Assembly (NCBI RefSeq): GCF_026015885.1
Contig: NZ_JAPDUG010000004.1
Location: 89,762 to 153,761 of the forward strand
Direction of reading: 5' to 3'
Source: Halocynthiibacter sp. SDUM655004
GTDB taxonomy: Bacteria; Pseudomonadota; Alphaproteobacteria; Rhodobacterales; Rhodobacteraceae
DNA length: 64,000 nucleotides
Made by a program: the position numbers and the translations under genes. Positions 56,992 through 64,000 of the stretch are shown one piece after another (the first letter of the stretch is position 1; each line of letters opens with the position of its first letter). The notes beneath the pieces are model-generated. The model saw only the letters and a program-made list of their open reading frames with translations, made no database searches and was not told where the DNA came from.

Positions 56992-57810
56992 ATGGCCTAT
57001 GAAAACCTGGGTGAAGGAGCCCTTGATTATCTGCCGTGCCGCTATGGCAAGTCGAAACTGTTGTTTCGAGGACCGCGGCGCAAAATGGAGAATGCATATA
57101 TCGCTGCAATCGGCAGCACAGAAACATATGGCAAGTTCGTAGAAGAGCCATTTCCAAACCTTGTGGAAAAAGCGCTCGGAATTGAGACGGTGAATTTTGG
57201 TTGTGTCAACGCGGGGCCGGACGTGTTTCTGAATGAACCTGTTGTTCTGGAGGCCTGCGCAAAGTCGCGTGTGACGGTCGTGCAGGCAATGGGGGCACAG
57301 AATATGTCAAATCGGTTCTACGCTGTTCATCCGCGCCGAAATGATCGCTTTCTCAAAGCCAGCGCCCTGATGAAAACCATCTTTCGCGATGTCGACTTTA
57401 CAGAGTTCCATTTCACACGGCACATGCTTCAAGCTTTGAAGTCGCTATCAAACGATAGGTTTGCCTTGGTCGAAGAGGAGCTTAAGGCCGCGTGGCGCGC
57501 GCGGATGCAGTTTTTGTTTGAGAAGATAAAGGGCAAAACGATCTTGCTTTGGGTCGATAACCCAAATCCAGACACACACACGGACCTTGGCCCTGATCCG
57601 CTATTCATTGACCGTTCGATGATCGAGGCTGTGCGCCCGTTCTGTACAGAGGTGGTTGAGGTGCAACTTTCAGATGCTGCGCGCACGGCAGGAGTGAAAG
57701 GTATGGTCTACCCAGAGATGGAAGCACCAATCGCGAAAGAGGTGATGGGGCTTCAGGCCCATACCGAAGTCGCGCAAGCTTTGGCCCCCGTACTCAAGCG
57801 CATGATGTGA
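56992..57810 (+). CDS. DUF6473-like protein
   Basis: A 272-residue protein that I recognise tentatively as DUF6473, found in Rhodobacterales. Visible landmarks are YLPCRYGKSKLLFRGPRR near the N-terminus, the glycine-rich AAIGSTETYGKFVEEPFP, and VNFGCVNAGPDVFLN. The pattern recalls SGNH/GSCFA-like hydrolase folds, where a Gly-Ser motif and an Asn contribute to the active site, but this is inference. The start is ATG 56992, after GAGGTGG. It has no signal peptide and stands alone. Confidence 0.7.
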   Translation: MAYENLGEGALDYLPCRYGKSKLLFRGPRRKMENAYIAAIGSTETYGKFVEEPFPNLVEKALGIETVNFGCVNAGPDVFLNEPVVLEACAKSRVTVVQAMGAQNMSNRFYAVHPRRNDRFLKASALMKTIFRDVDFTEFHFTRHMLQALKSLSNDRFALVEEELKAAWRARMQFLFEKIKGKTILLWVDNPNPDTHTDLGPDPLFIDRSMIEAVRPFCTEVVEVQLSDAARTAGVKGMVYPEMEAPIAKEVMGLQAHTEVAQALAPVLKRMM

Positions 57811-57821
57811 CCCAAAAGAAA

Positions 57822-57845
57822 AAGCCCCGCGTTATAGCGGGGCTT
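57822..57845 (-). terminator. Rho-independent terminator of etfBA
   Basis: AAGCCCCGC/GCGGGGCTT is a perfect 9-bp stem with a six-base loop. The T run lies on the minus strand, so it ends the etfB-etfA transcript; it sits 23 bases after the etfA stop. Confidence 0.88.
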
Positions 57846-57868
57846 CTCCAAAGAAATGTTCGTTTTGG

Positions 57869-58795
57869 TTAGACCGCGTCGATCAGAGCAGGAACTGCGT
57901 CGAAGAGGTCTGCGACAAGACCGAAATCCGCAACTTGGAAAATCGGTGCTTCCTCGTCTTTGTTGATTGCAACGATGATCTTGCTGTCTTTCATACCTGC
58001 AAGGTGCTGAATCGCGCCGGAAATACCAACCGCAATGTAAAGCTCCGGAGCAACGACCTTACCAGTTTGGCCAACTTGCCAATCGTTTGGTGCGTAGCCA
58101 GAGTCAACAGCGGCACGCGATGCGCCAACTGCCGCGCCGAGCTTGTCAGCGAGTTTCTCGATCAGTGCGAAGTCCTCTTCGGATCCGACGCCGCGTCCTC
58201 CTGAAACAACAACTCCTGCGCTTGTCAGCTCTGGGCGGTCGCTTTCAGCTACCTTATCTTCAACCCATTCCGAAACAGCGGGATCAGCAACAGCGTCGAT
58301 CTTCTCAACTGAAGCGGAGCCACCTTCGCCAGCTGCATCAAAAGTGGACGTCCGGATTGTTGCAACTTTTGTTGCGTCCGAAGTTTTCACCGTTTGAACC
58401 GCATTGCCCGCATAGATCGGGCGCTCGAATGTATCTGCGTCAACGATTGCGGTAACGTCCGAAAGAACCATCACATCAAGAAGCGCCGCAACGCGTGGCA
58501 AGATGTTTTTGGCGCTTGCGGTCGCTGGTGCGAGGATGTGTGTGTATCCTTCGGCGAGAGAAACAACGAGCGCAGCAACAGGTTCGGCAAGACCATGACC
58601 ATATGCAGCATCGTCCGCGCATAGAACCTTGGACACACCTTCGATTTTCGCGGCAGCTTCAGCAGCGCCAGAACAACCTGACGAAGCGCAAAGTACTGTG
58701 ATGTCACCTAGTGAAGATGCGGCAGCTACAGCTTTGGATGTTGCGTCGAGCGCGAGTTCGTCGCCATGAACTTCAGCAAGAATAAGTACAGACAT
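57869..58795 (-). CDS. etfA: Electron transfer flavoprotein subunit alpha
   Basis: A 308-residue subunit that holds FAD and passes electrons from acyl-CoA dehydrogenases to ETF-ubiquinone oxidoreductase. The C-terminal FAD domain has [40 protein letters not shown] and [18 protein letters not shown], all diagnostic. Its start shares a base with the etfB stop (TAATG), so the subunits are co-translated. Confidence 0.97.
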   Translation of the reverse strand: MSVLILAEVHGDELALDATSKAVAAASSLGDITVLCASSGCSGAAEAAAKIEGVSKVLCADDAAYGHGLAEPVAALVVSLAEGYTHILAPATASAKNILPRVAALLDVMVLSDVTAIVDADTFERPIYAGNAVQTVKTSDATKVATIRTSTFDAAGEGGSASVEKIDAVADPAVSEWVEDKVAESDRPELTSAGVVVSGGRGVGSEEDFALIEKLADKLGAAVGASRAAVDSGYAPNDWQVGQTGKVVAPELYIAVGISGAIQHLAGMKDSKIIVAINKDEEAPIFQVADFGLVADLFDAVPALIDAV

Positions 58796-59553
58796 TAGAG
58801 GGCCCCCGCATCTTTGAGTTTCGAAACAAGCTCTTCAACATCAGAAACGATGATTCCGGCAGAACGTTCCGCAGGAACGGCCGTGTTCACAATCGAATGC
58901 CGTGGCGAGGTATCAACGCCGTAGTCGGCAGCTGTTTTCTCGTCGAGCGGCTTTTTCTTGGCCTTCATGATGTTGGGGAGGCTCGCGTAACGTGGCTCGT
59001 TCAAACGAAGGTCTGCGGTTACGATTGCAGGGAGCTTGACTTTGATGGTCTGTAGGCCGCCGTCAACTTCACGTGTGACGTTGGCGCTGTCGCCATTAAC
59101 CACAACTTCGCTGGCGAAGGTTGCTTGGGGCCAGCCAAGAAGGGCAGCGAGCATTTGGCCCGTCGCGTTCATGTCGTTGTCGATGGCTTGCTTGCCAGCG
59201 ATAACAAGGCCAGGCTGCTCTTCGTCGATAACGGCTTTAAGCAGCTTTGCAACGGCGAGTGGCTCAATGTCATCTGTGGCGTCTTCGGCGGCAACAATAA
59301 GAATTGCACGATCCGCACCCATGGCGAGCGCAGTGCGTAGTTCTTTTTGCGCATCTTTCACGCCGATAGATACAACAACAACCTCGTCGGCTTTTCCGGC
59401 TTCTTTGAGACGGATAGCTTCTTCGACGGCAATTTCGTCAAAGGGGTTCATCGACATTTTGACATTGGCAAGATCAACGCCTGTGCCGTCAGCTTTGACG
59501 CGCACCTTTACGTTGTAATCAATCACACGCTTGACCGGTACTAAGACCTTCAT
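58795..59553 (-). CDS. etfB: Electron transfer flavoprotein subunit beta
   Basis: A 252-residue partner of EtfA, binding AMP and docking with dehydrogenases. It starts [20 protein letters not shown]. The family signature region is [20 protein letters not shown], and the recognition loop is [26 protein letters not shown] precedes the start on the minus strand. The 147-base gap upstream should hold the promoter; I could not identify its boxes. Confidence 0.97.
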   Translation of the reverse strand: MKVLVPVKRVIDYNVKVRVKADGTGVDLANVKMSMNPFDEIAVEEAIRLKEAGKADEVVVVSIGVKDAQKELRTALAMGADRAILIVAAEDATDDIEPLAVAKLLKAVIDEEQPGLVIAGKQAIDNDMNATGQMLAALLGWPQATFASEVVVNGDSANVTREVDGGLQTIKVKLPAIVTADLRLNEPRYASLPNIMKAKKKPLDEKTAADYGVDTSPRHSIVNTAVPAERSAGIIVSDVEELVSKLKDAGAL

Positions 59554-59700
59554 GGCAAGTTGCTCCTTAATAAATTCTCGAGCCGAAATACGACCCGGGT
59601 TAAGCTCTCAAGCATTGTGTTAGCCCGAAGTCGTATCGGATTATAGAGCAAAATCGACCAGAAACGCCTTTGCGACGCCGCGTTTTTATGAAGTCAGGCG

Positions 59701-60273
59701 CTATCGGTTGGCGCCGGGAACCCAAAGCACGTCATTTTCGCCGTTGTTGTTGGCGGCGCGCGCAGCAACAAAAAACCAATCCGAAAGGCGGTTCAGGTAT
59801 TTGACAGCGGCGGGATTGATCGATTCGACTTGGTCGAGGGCAACCGCGAGGCGCTCTGCTCGGCGCGAAACCGTACGGCAATGATGCAGATGCGCCGCAA
59901 GCGCGGAGCCTCCAGGCAAAATAAAACTGCGAAGCGGCGGTATGTTTTTATTCATCTCGTCGATTTCAGTTTCAAGCCGCTCAACTTGAGCATCTGTCAT
60001 CCGAAGCGGTGGATACTCGGCTTCTGCGTCTTGCGCGCTTTGAGGGCGGCAGAGGTCTGCGCCAAGGTCAAAAAGGTCATTTTGAATGCGCTCGAGTTTT
60101 TCGGCCGCCTCGCCAGTTGCGTGTAGGCGGGCCAAACCGACAATCGAATTCGTTTCGTCAACCGTTCCGTAGGCTTCGACGCGAGGGTCAAACTTTGCCA
60201 CACGGTCGCCATTGCCAAGCGCGGTCTCGCCCTTGTCACCTGTGCGGGTGTAGATTTTATTCAAGACAACCAT
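59701..60273 (-). CDS. Cob(I)alamin adenosyltransferase, PduO type
   Basis: A 190-residue enzyme that transfers the adenosyl group of ATP to cobalamin, making coenzyme B12. The N-terminal ATP motif is KIYTRTGDKGETALGNGDRV. The helix-bundle active site shows HHCRTVSRRAERLAVA and LNRLSDWFFVAARAAN. A twin-helix small protein gene ends one base before it. Adenosylcobalamin would serve, for example, methylmalonyl-CoA or ethylmalonyl-CoA mutase. Confidence 0.94.
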   Translation of the reverse strand: MVVLNKIYTRTGDKGETALGNGDRVAKFDPRVEAYGTVDETNSIVGLARLHATGEAAEKLERIQNDLFDLGADLCRPQSAQDAEAEYPPLRMTDAQVERLETEIDEMNKNIPPLRSFILPGGSALAAHLHHCRTVSRRAERLAVALDQVESINPAAVKYLNRLSDWFFVAARAANNNGENDVLWVPGANR

Positions 60274-60274
60274 G

Positions 60275-60481
60275 TTAACCTCCGCTCCGTCGTAGAAGAA
60301 CGTAAATCACAATCAGCACGACGGCCAAGAGTTGAGCCGCCACACGATAACGCATCATGCGATTGCCGTGTTTGCGATTGAATTCGCCGCCACGAGCAAA
60401 TCCGAGGATCCCGATGACAAGCACCACGAGAACCAACAAAACTGCGGCAACGACAAGTAGGAAGAGTGGGTCTTGAAGCAT
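60275..60481 (-). CDS. Twin transmembrane helix small protein
   Basis: A 68-residue membrane protein with two helices (FLLVVAAVLLVLVVLVIGIL and VAAQLLAVVLIVIYVLL) joined by a basic loop, GGEFNRKHGNRMMRYR. That layout matches the HIG1-like twin-helix family, often found beside PduO-type adenosyltransferases in Rhodobacterales. Its role there is unknown; HIG1 relatives attach to cytochrome oxidase. I start it at ATG 60481, giving a proper N-terminus; 19 upstream codons are in frame. It is one base from the adenosyltransferase gene. Confidence 0.85.
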   Translation of the reverse strand: MLQDPLFLLVVAAVLLVLVVLVIGILGFARGGEFNRKHGNRMMRYRVAAQLLAVVLIVIYVLLRRSGG

Positions 60482-60544
60482 GGTGTTTTCTCGAATTGGC
60501 CAAAAGATAATGCGCGCTAAAGCAGAGGCGCGTTGCAAAGGTGT

Positions 60545-61375
60545 CTAGAGCTTTGCCAGTATCTTGTCGAGTTGCCGCGTCGAAAGGACACGCTTTAGAA
60601 AGCCGCCTATATAGGTTGGGGTGGTGACATAGTACCGCGGTTTGGGGCGCGGGCTTTCGAGTGCGTGGATTAGCTTTTTGGTCACAGCACGTGCAGGGAG
60701 TTCAAACGGATCAGGCCCTTCCTTTTCAACATACAGCCGTTTCTTCAGTGTTTCATACTGTTTGGCGCGCGCAGAGTTTTTCCAGTCAACAAAGCGTTCG
60801 AAATGGGCAACAGAGTTTTGGCGGATACGTGATGTGATCGGGCCGGGCTCCACAAGAATGATTTTGATCGGGGTTCCGCGCATTTCGAGGCGCAGCGTGT
60901 CTGTTAGACCCTCCATCGCGTGTTTTGTTGCGTTGTAAGCCCCGCGCCAGCGCAACGGGGCAAATCCAAGGATTGAACTACAATTGATGATGCGCCCGTG
61001 CCCTTGTTTGCGCATCACCTTAATTACCCGTGTTGTCAGATCGTGGTATCCGAACAGATTTACCTCAAAGATCAACCGCAGCGCATCTCGTGGGATATCC
61101 TCAACAGCTCCCGGAACAGCGATTGCCCCGTTATTGTAAAGTGCGTCGAGCGTTCCGCCTGTGCGTTCTAAGCATTCCGTCAGAGCGTCCTCGATGCTGG
61201 CTTCGTCTGTATAATCGAGCACGAAACTTTCCAGCCCTTCGCGGCGTAAACGCTCGCAATCAGTTTCTTGGCGACATGTCGCAAAAACGCGCCATCCACG
61301 CTCTGATAACCCGTGCGCCGCGTCGTATCCGATGCCCGAGGAGCATCCGGTGATTAGGATGGATTTCTTGCTCAT
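60545..61375 (-). CDS. Short-chain dehydrogenase/reductase
   Basis: A 276-residue classical SDR. The cofactor motif is ITGCSSGIGYDAAHGL, the structural motif is YNNGAIAVPG (NNAG-like, here NNGA), and the catalytic Ser and Tyr-x3-Lys are in INCSSILGF and YNATKHAMEG. The substrate is unknown; lipid or steroid-like alcohols are common in this subgroup. The start is ATG 61375. It diverges from parC. Confidence 0.9.
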   Translation of the reverse strand: MSKKSILITGCSSGIGYDAAHGLSERGWRVFATCRQETDCERLRREGLESFVLDYTDEASIEDALTECLERTGGTLDALYNNGAIAVPGAVEDIPRDALRLIFEVNLFGYHDLTTRVIKVMRKQGHGRIINCSSILGFAPLRWRGAYNATKHAMEGLTDTLRLEMRGTPIKIILVEPGPITSRIRQNSVAHFERFVDWKNSARAKQYETLKKRLYVEKEGPDPFELPARAVTKKLIHALESPRPKPRYYVTTPTYIGGFLKRVLSTRQLDKILAKL

Positions 61376-61485
61376 GGTTTGCCTGCTTGTTGTTTGGTCC
61401 ACAGAATGAGGATTTTGATGCGGAAAACAACCTCTGCTGCGCCTTGTTTCTTGTGCGCGGCACAGGGGGGCGCTATCACAGGTCT

Positions 61486-63723
61486 ATGAGCCAAGAAACA
61501 GACCCCTCCGACATTGATCTTCACGAAGTTGCCGAGCCGCTGCGCCGCGCGATTGGCGAGCGTTATCTAACTTACGCGCTATCGACGATTATGCACCGTG
61601 CTTTGCCGGACGCGCGCGACGGCCTGAAACCGGTTCACCGCCGTATTCTCTATGCGATGCGAGAATTGAAGCTGGCCAGCGACGGCGGCTTCCGGAAGTC
61701 GGCCAAGATTTCTGGCGACGTCATGGGGAACTACCACCCGCATGGTGACGCCGCCATCTATGATGCGATGGCGCGTTTGGCGCAGGATTTCAACGTGCGC
61801 TATCCGTTGGTGGACGGGCAGGGGAACTTCGGCAACATCGACGGTGATAATCCCGCTGCGAGCCGATACACAGAAGCGCGAATGACTGCCGCCGCCGAGG
61901 CTTTGCTTGAGGGGCTCAACGAGAACGCAGTAAACTTCCGCGAAAACTATGACGGTACCCTGACAGAGCCGGAAGTCCTTCCAGCGACATACCCGAATTT
62001 GTTGGCGAATGGCTCCTCCGGCATTGCCGTGGGTATGGCTACAAATATTCCGCCACATAACATCGCCGAACTCTGTGATGCGTGTTTGCACCTAATCAAA
62101 ACGCCGGATGCGCGGGATGATACACTGGTCAATCTCGTACCCGGCCCGGATTTCCCGACGGGCGGCATTATTGTCGAGCCACGCGAGAGTATTCTTGAAA
62201 CCTACAGAACCGGTCGCGGCTCTTTCCGCCTTCGCTGTAAATACGTGGTCGAAGAGCTTGGCCGTGGGCAATGGCAGATCGTCGTCACCGAGATTCCTTA
62301 TCAGGTTCAGAAAAGCAAGCTGATTGAGAAGCTTGCCGAGGTAATCCAAAACAAGAAGGTGCCAATTCTCGCCGATGTACGCGATGAAAGTGCCGATGAC
62401 GTTCGGATCATTCTGGAGCCGAAGAGCAAGAATGTTGTGCCTGATGTTCTGATGAATACGTTGTATCGGGTCAGTGACCTTGAAGTGCGGTTCAGCATGA
62501 ACATGAACGTACTGATTGATGGCCTGACTCCGAAGGTCTGCAGCTTGAAAGAAGTCCTGCGCGCCTTCCTTGATCATCGCCGCGAAATTTTGATCCGTCG
62601 CAGTAAGCACCGTCTAGAGAAAATCGACCATCGGCTCGAAGTGCTTGAGGGCTATATCGTCGCCTTCCTCAATCTGGATCGCGTAATCGAGATCATTCGC
62701 TACGAAGATGATCCGCGCGCCGTCATGATGGCGGAATTCGAGCTAAGCGAGGTGCAGGCCGATGCAATCCTCAATATGCGTCTGCGGAGCTTGCGTAAGC
62801 TCGAAGAACTTGAACTGAAGAAAGAGCATGACGAGTTGCTTCAGGAGCGCGAGGGTCTTGAAGAACTGTTGGCGGATGAAGATCTGCAATGGTCTCGCAT
62901 CGCTGAGCAGATGAAAGAGACCAAAAAGAAATTTGGTCGAGATTACGAAGGCGGTGCGCGCCGTACCCAATTTGCAGAAGCCGGAGAAGTCGAGGACGTT
63001 CCGATCGAAGCAATGATCGAGCGTGAGCCGATTACTGTGGTCTGTTCGCAAATGGGATGGATTCGCGCCATGTCTGGCCACATCGATCTCAATCGCGAGT
63101 TGAAGTTCAAAGACGGCGACGGGCCGCGCTTTGCCTTCCATGCCGAAACGACAGATCGCTTGCTTTTGCTTGGAACCAATGGCCGCTTTTATACCATGGG
63201 TGCCAGCACGCTCCCTGGTGGGCGGGGCATGGGCGAGCCGCTTCGATTGATGGTTGATCTACCAAATGAGTGCGAGATCGTAGATTTGTTCATTCACGAA
63301 CCGGGCCGGAAACTGTTGGTGGCCTCTTCGGCGGGCGATGGCTTCATTGTTCCTGAGGACGATGTGGTCGCGCAAACCCGAACCGGCAAACAGGTTCTGA
63401 ACGTGCGTGGCGATGTGGTGGCCAAGGTTTGCCGTCCGATTAAGGGTGATCATGTGGCCGCCGTTGGTGAAAACCGCAAAGTGCTTGTGTTCCCGATTGA
63501 GGAGCTTCCTGAAATGGGGCGCGGCAAAGGTGTGCGTCTTCAGAAATACAAGGACGGCGGGCTTTCGGACGCGACAACATTCGTGTTGGAGCAGGGTTTG
63601 AGTTGGCTCGATCCTGCGGGGCGGACCCGAACCGAGACCGAACTTGCTGAGTGGAGCGGAAAACGCGCAAGCGCAGGTCGAATGGCCCCCCGCGGGTTCC
63701 CAAGAGACAACAAATTCAACTGA
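61486..63723 (+). CDS. parC: DNA topoisomerase IV subunit A
   Basis: A 745-residue type II topoisomerase subunit that decatenates daughter chromosomes with ParE. The DNA-binding winged helix has HRRILYAMRELKL, and the quinolone-determining region reads YHPHGDAAIYDAM. The catalytic tyrosine is in AASRYTEARMT. A C-terminal beta-pinwheel follows with degenerate repeats. Length fits ParC rather than GyrA, which is usually longer in this group. I start at ATG 61486; 33 upstream codons overlap the promoter. Confidence 0.95.
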   Translation: MSQETDPSDIDLHEVAEPLRRAIGERYLTYALSTIMHRALPDARDGLKPVHRRILYAMRELKLASDGGFRKSAKISGDVMGNYHPHGDAAIYDAMARLAQDFNVRYPLVDGQGNFGNIDGDNPAASRYTEARMTAAAEALLEGLNENAVNFRENYDGTLTEPEVLPATYPNLLANGSSGIAVGMATNIPPHNIAELCDACLHLIKTPDARDDTLVNLVPGPDFPTGGIIVEPRESILETYRTGRGSFRLRCKYVVEELGRGQWQIVVTEIPYQVQKSKLIEKLAEVIQNKKVPILADVRDESADDVRIILEPKSKNVVPDVLMNTLYRVSDLEVRFSMNMNVLIDGLTPKVCSLKEVLRAFLDHRREILIRRSKHRLEKIDHRLEVLEGYIVAFLNLDRVIEIIRYEDDPRAVMMAEFELSEVQADAILNMRLRSLRKLEELELKKEHDELLQEREGLEELLADEDLQWSRIAEQMKETKKKFGRDYEGGARRTQFAEAGEVEDVPIEAMIEREPITVVCSQMGWIRAMSGHIDLNRELKFKDGDGPRFAFHAETTDRLLLLGTNGRFYTMGASTLPGGRGMGEPLRLMVDLPNECEIVDLFIHEPGRKLLVASSAGDGFIVPEDDVVAQTRTGKQVLNVRGDVVAKVCRPIKGDHVAAVGENRKVLVFPIEELPEMGRGKGVRLQKYKDGGLSDATTFVLEQGLSWLDPAGRTRTETELAEWSGKRASAGRMAPRGFPRDNKFN

Positions 63724-63724
63724 G

Positions 63725-63747
63725 TTAGCGCCGATTTCAGGCGCTAA
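63725..63747 (+). terminator. Hairpin after parC
   Basis: TTAGCGCC/GGCGCTAA is an 8-bp perfect stem with a seven-base loop, starting directly after the parC stop. No T run follows, so it is a weak terminator. Confidence 0.5.
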
Positions 63748-63823
63748 TTCAGCCCAGGCCAATTCCATGTGGTTGAAATCGAGTCACATCGTGCCGAGAT
63801 AGGGCAGGAAGCGGTATGAAATG

Positions 63824-63852
63824 CTTGCATTTTGACCGCGAGGGCCCTAATC
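63824..63852 (+). promoter_or_regulatory. Possible tuf promoter
   Basis: TTGCAT and TAATCA are separated by 17 bases about 55 bases upstream of the tuf start, fitting a sigma-70 promoter loosely. A small GGGGT/ACCCC hairpin lies between it and the start. Assigned by eye only. Confidence 0.35.
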
Positions 63853-63896
63853 AGCCCGCGATGAAAACGGGGTGCATTTCTACCCCCCAAACATGA

Positions 63897-64000
<104 letters not shown>

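Overview
The window is chromosomal DNA of an alphaproteobacterium, most likely of the Rhodobacterales (Roseobacter group). Three things point there. The block pckA <> chvI-chvG-hprK-rapZ-EIIA-HPr holds a short HprK and an incomplete PTS. There are small lineage-typical proteins: a DUF2794 protein, a DUF6473-like protein and a twin-transmembrane small protein beside a PduO-type adenosyltransferase. Glutathione-dependent formaldehyde oxidation and a TRAP solute receptor are also present. Nearly all of the sequence is dense core-genome coding. I saw no insertion sequence, prophage, CRISPR array, rRNA or tRNA.

Layout. 0-9.4 kb: SulP transporter with a universal stress protein, asd, a divergent EamA exporter/MarR pair, a 62-residue basic protein behind CtrA-like boxes, beta-carbonic anhydrase, a degenerate HPt-like protein, an M17 aminopeptidase coupled to an NlpC/P60 hydrolase, and a DUF2794 protein. 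9.4-16.2 kb: a hairpin-rich probable non-coding RNA, then adhC and fghA (formaldehyde oxidation), separated by an opposite-strand unit of a TetR regulator and a 59-residue secreted peptide with matching operators; then small enzymes and an MFS permease. 16.3-26.9 kb: zapE, folC-accD, a CPBP protease, ilvD, two unrecognised proteins, an Fe-S flavin oxidoreductase and a LysR regulator. 26.9-37.6 kb: a four-gene operon (molybdopterin-domain protein, GNAT, AhpD-like, OmpA-like), sfsA, map, a lone DctP, rsmD with a ferredoxin-reductase-like flavoprotein, a peroxiredoxin, and a group with a FemAB-like protein, GDPD and RidA.

37.6-46.4 kb: a type I secretion-like ABC/HlyD pair without a visible substrate, mlaA-mlaC, a class A penicillin-binding protein, and glnK-amt. 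46.4-56 kb: DUF1801 protein, acyl-CoA dehydrogenase, TauE permease, pckA, and the ChvG/ChvI-HprK-RapZ-PTS block, which probably joins envelope/acid sensing and PTS signalling to gluconeogenesis. 56-64 kb: 3-hydroxybutyryl-CoA dehydrogenase, a DUF6473-like protein, etfB-etfA (electron acceptor for acyl-CoA dehydrogenases such as the one at 46.9-48.5 kb), cobalamin adenosyltransferase with the twin-helix protein, an SDR enzyme, parC, and the first codons of tuf at the right edge.

No clearly new multi-gene system stands out. The best leads are small: the secreted peptide/TetR operator pair, the structured RNA upstream of adhC, the CtrA-like promoter of the basic protein, the HPt fold lacking its histidine, and the divergent ABC/HlyD pair.
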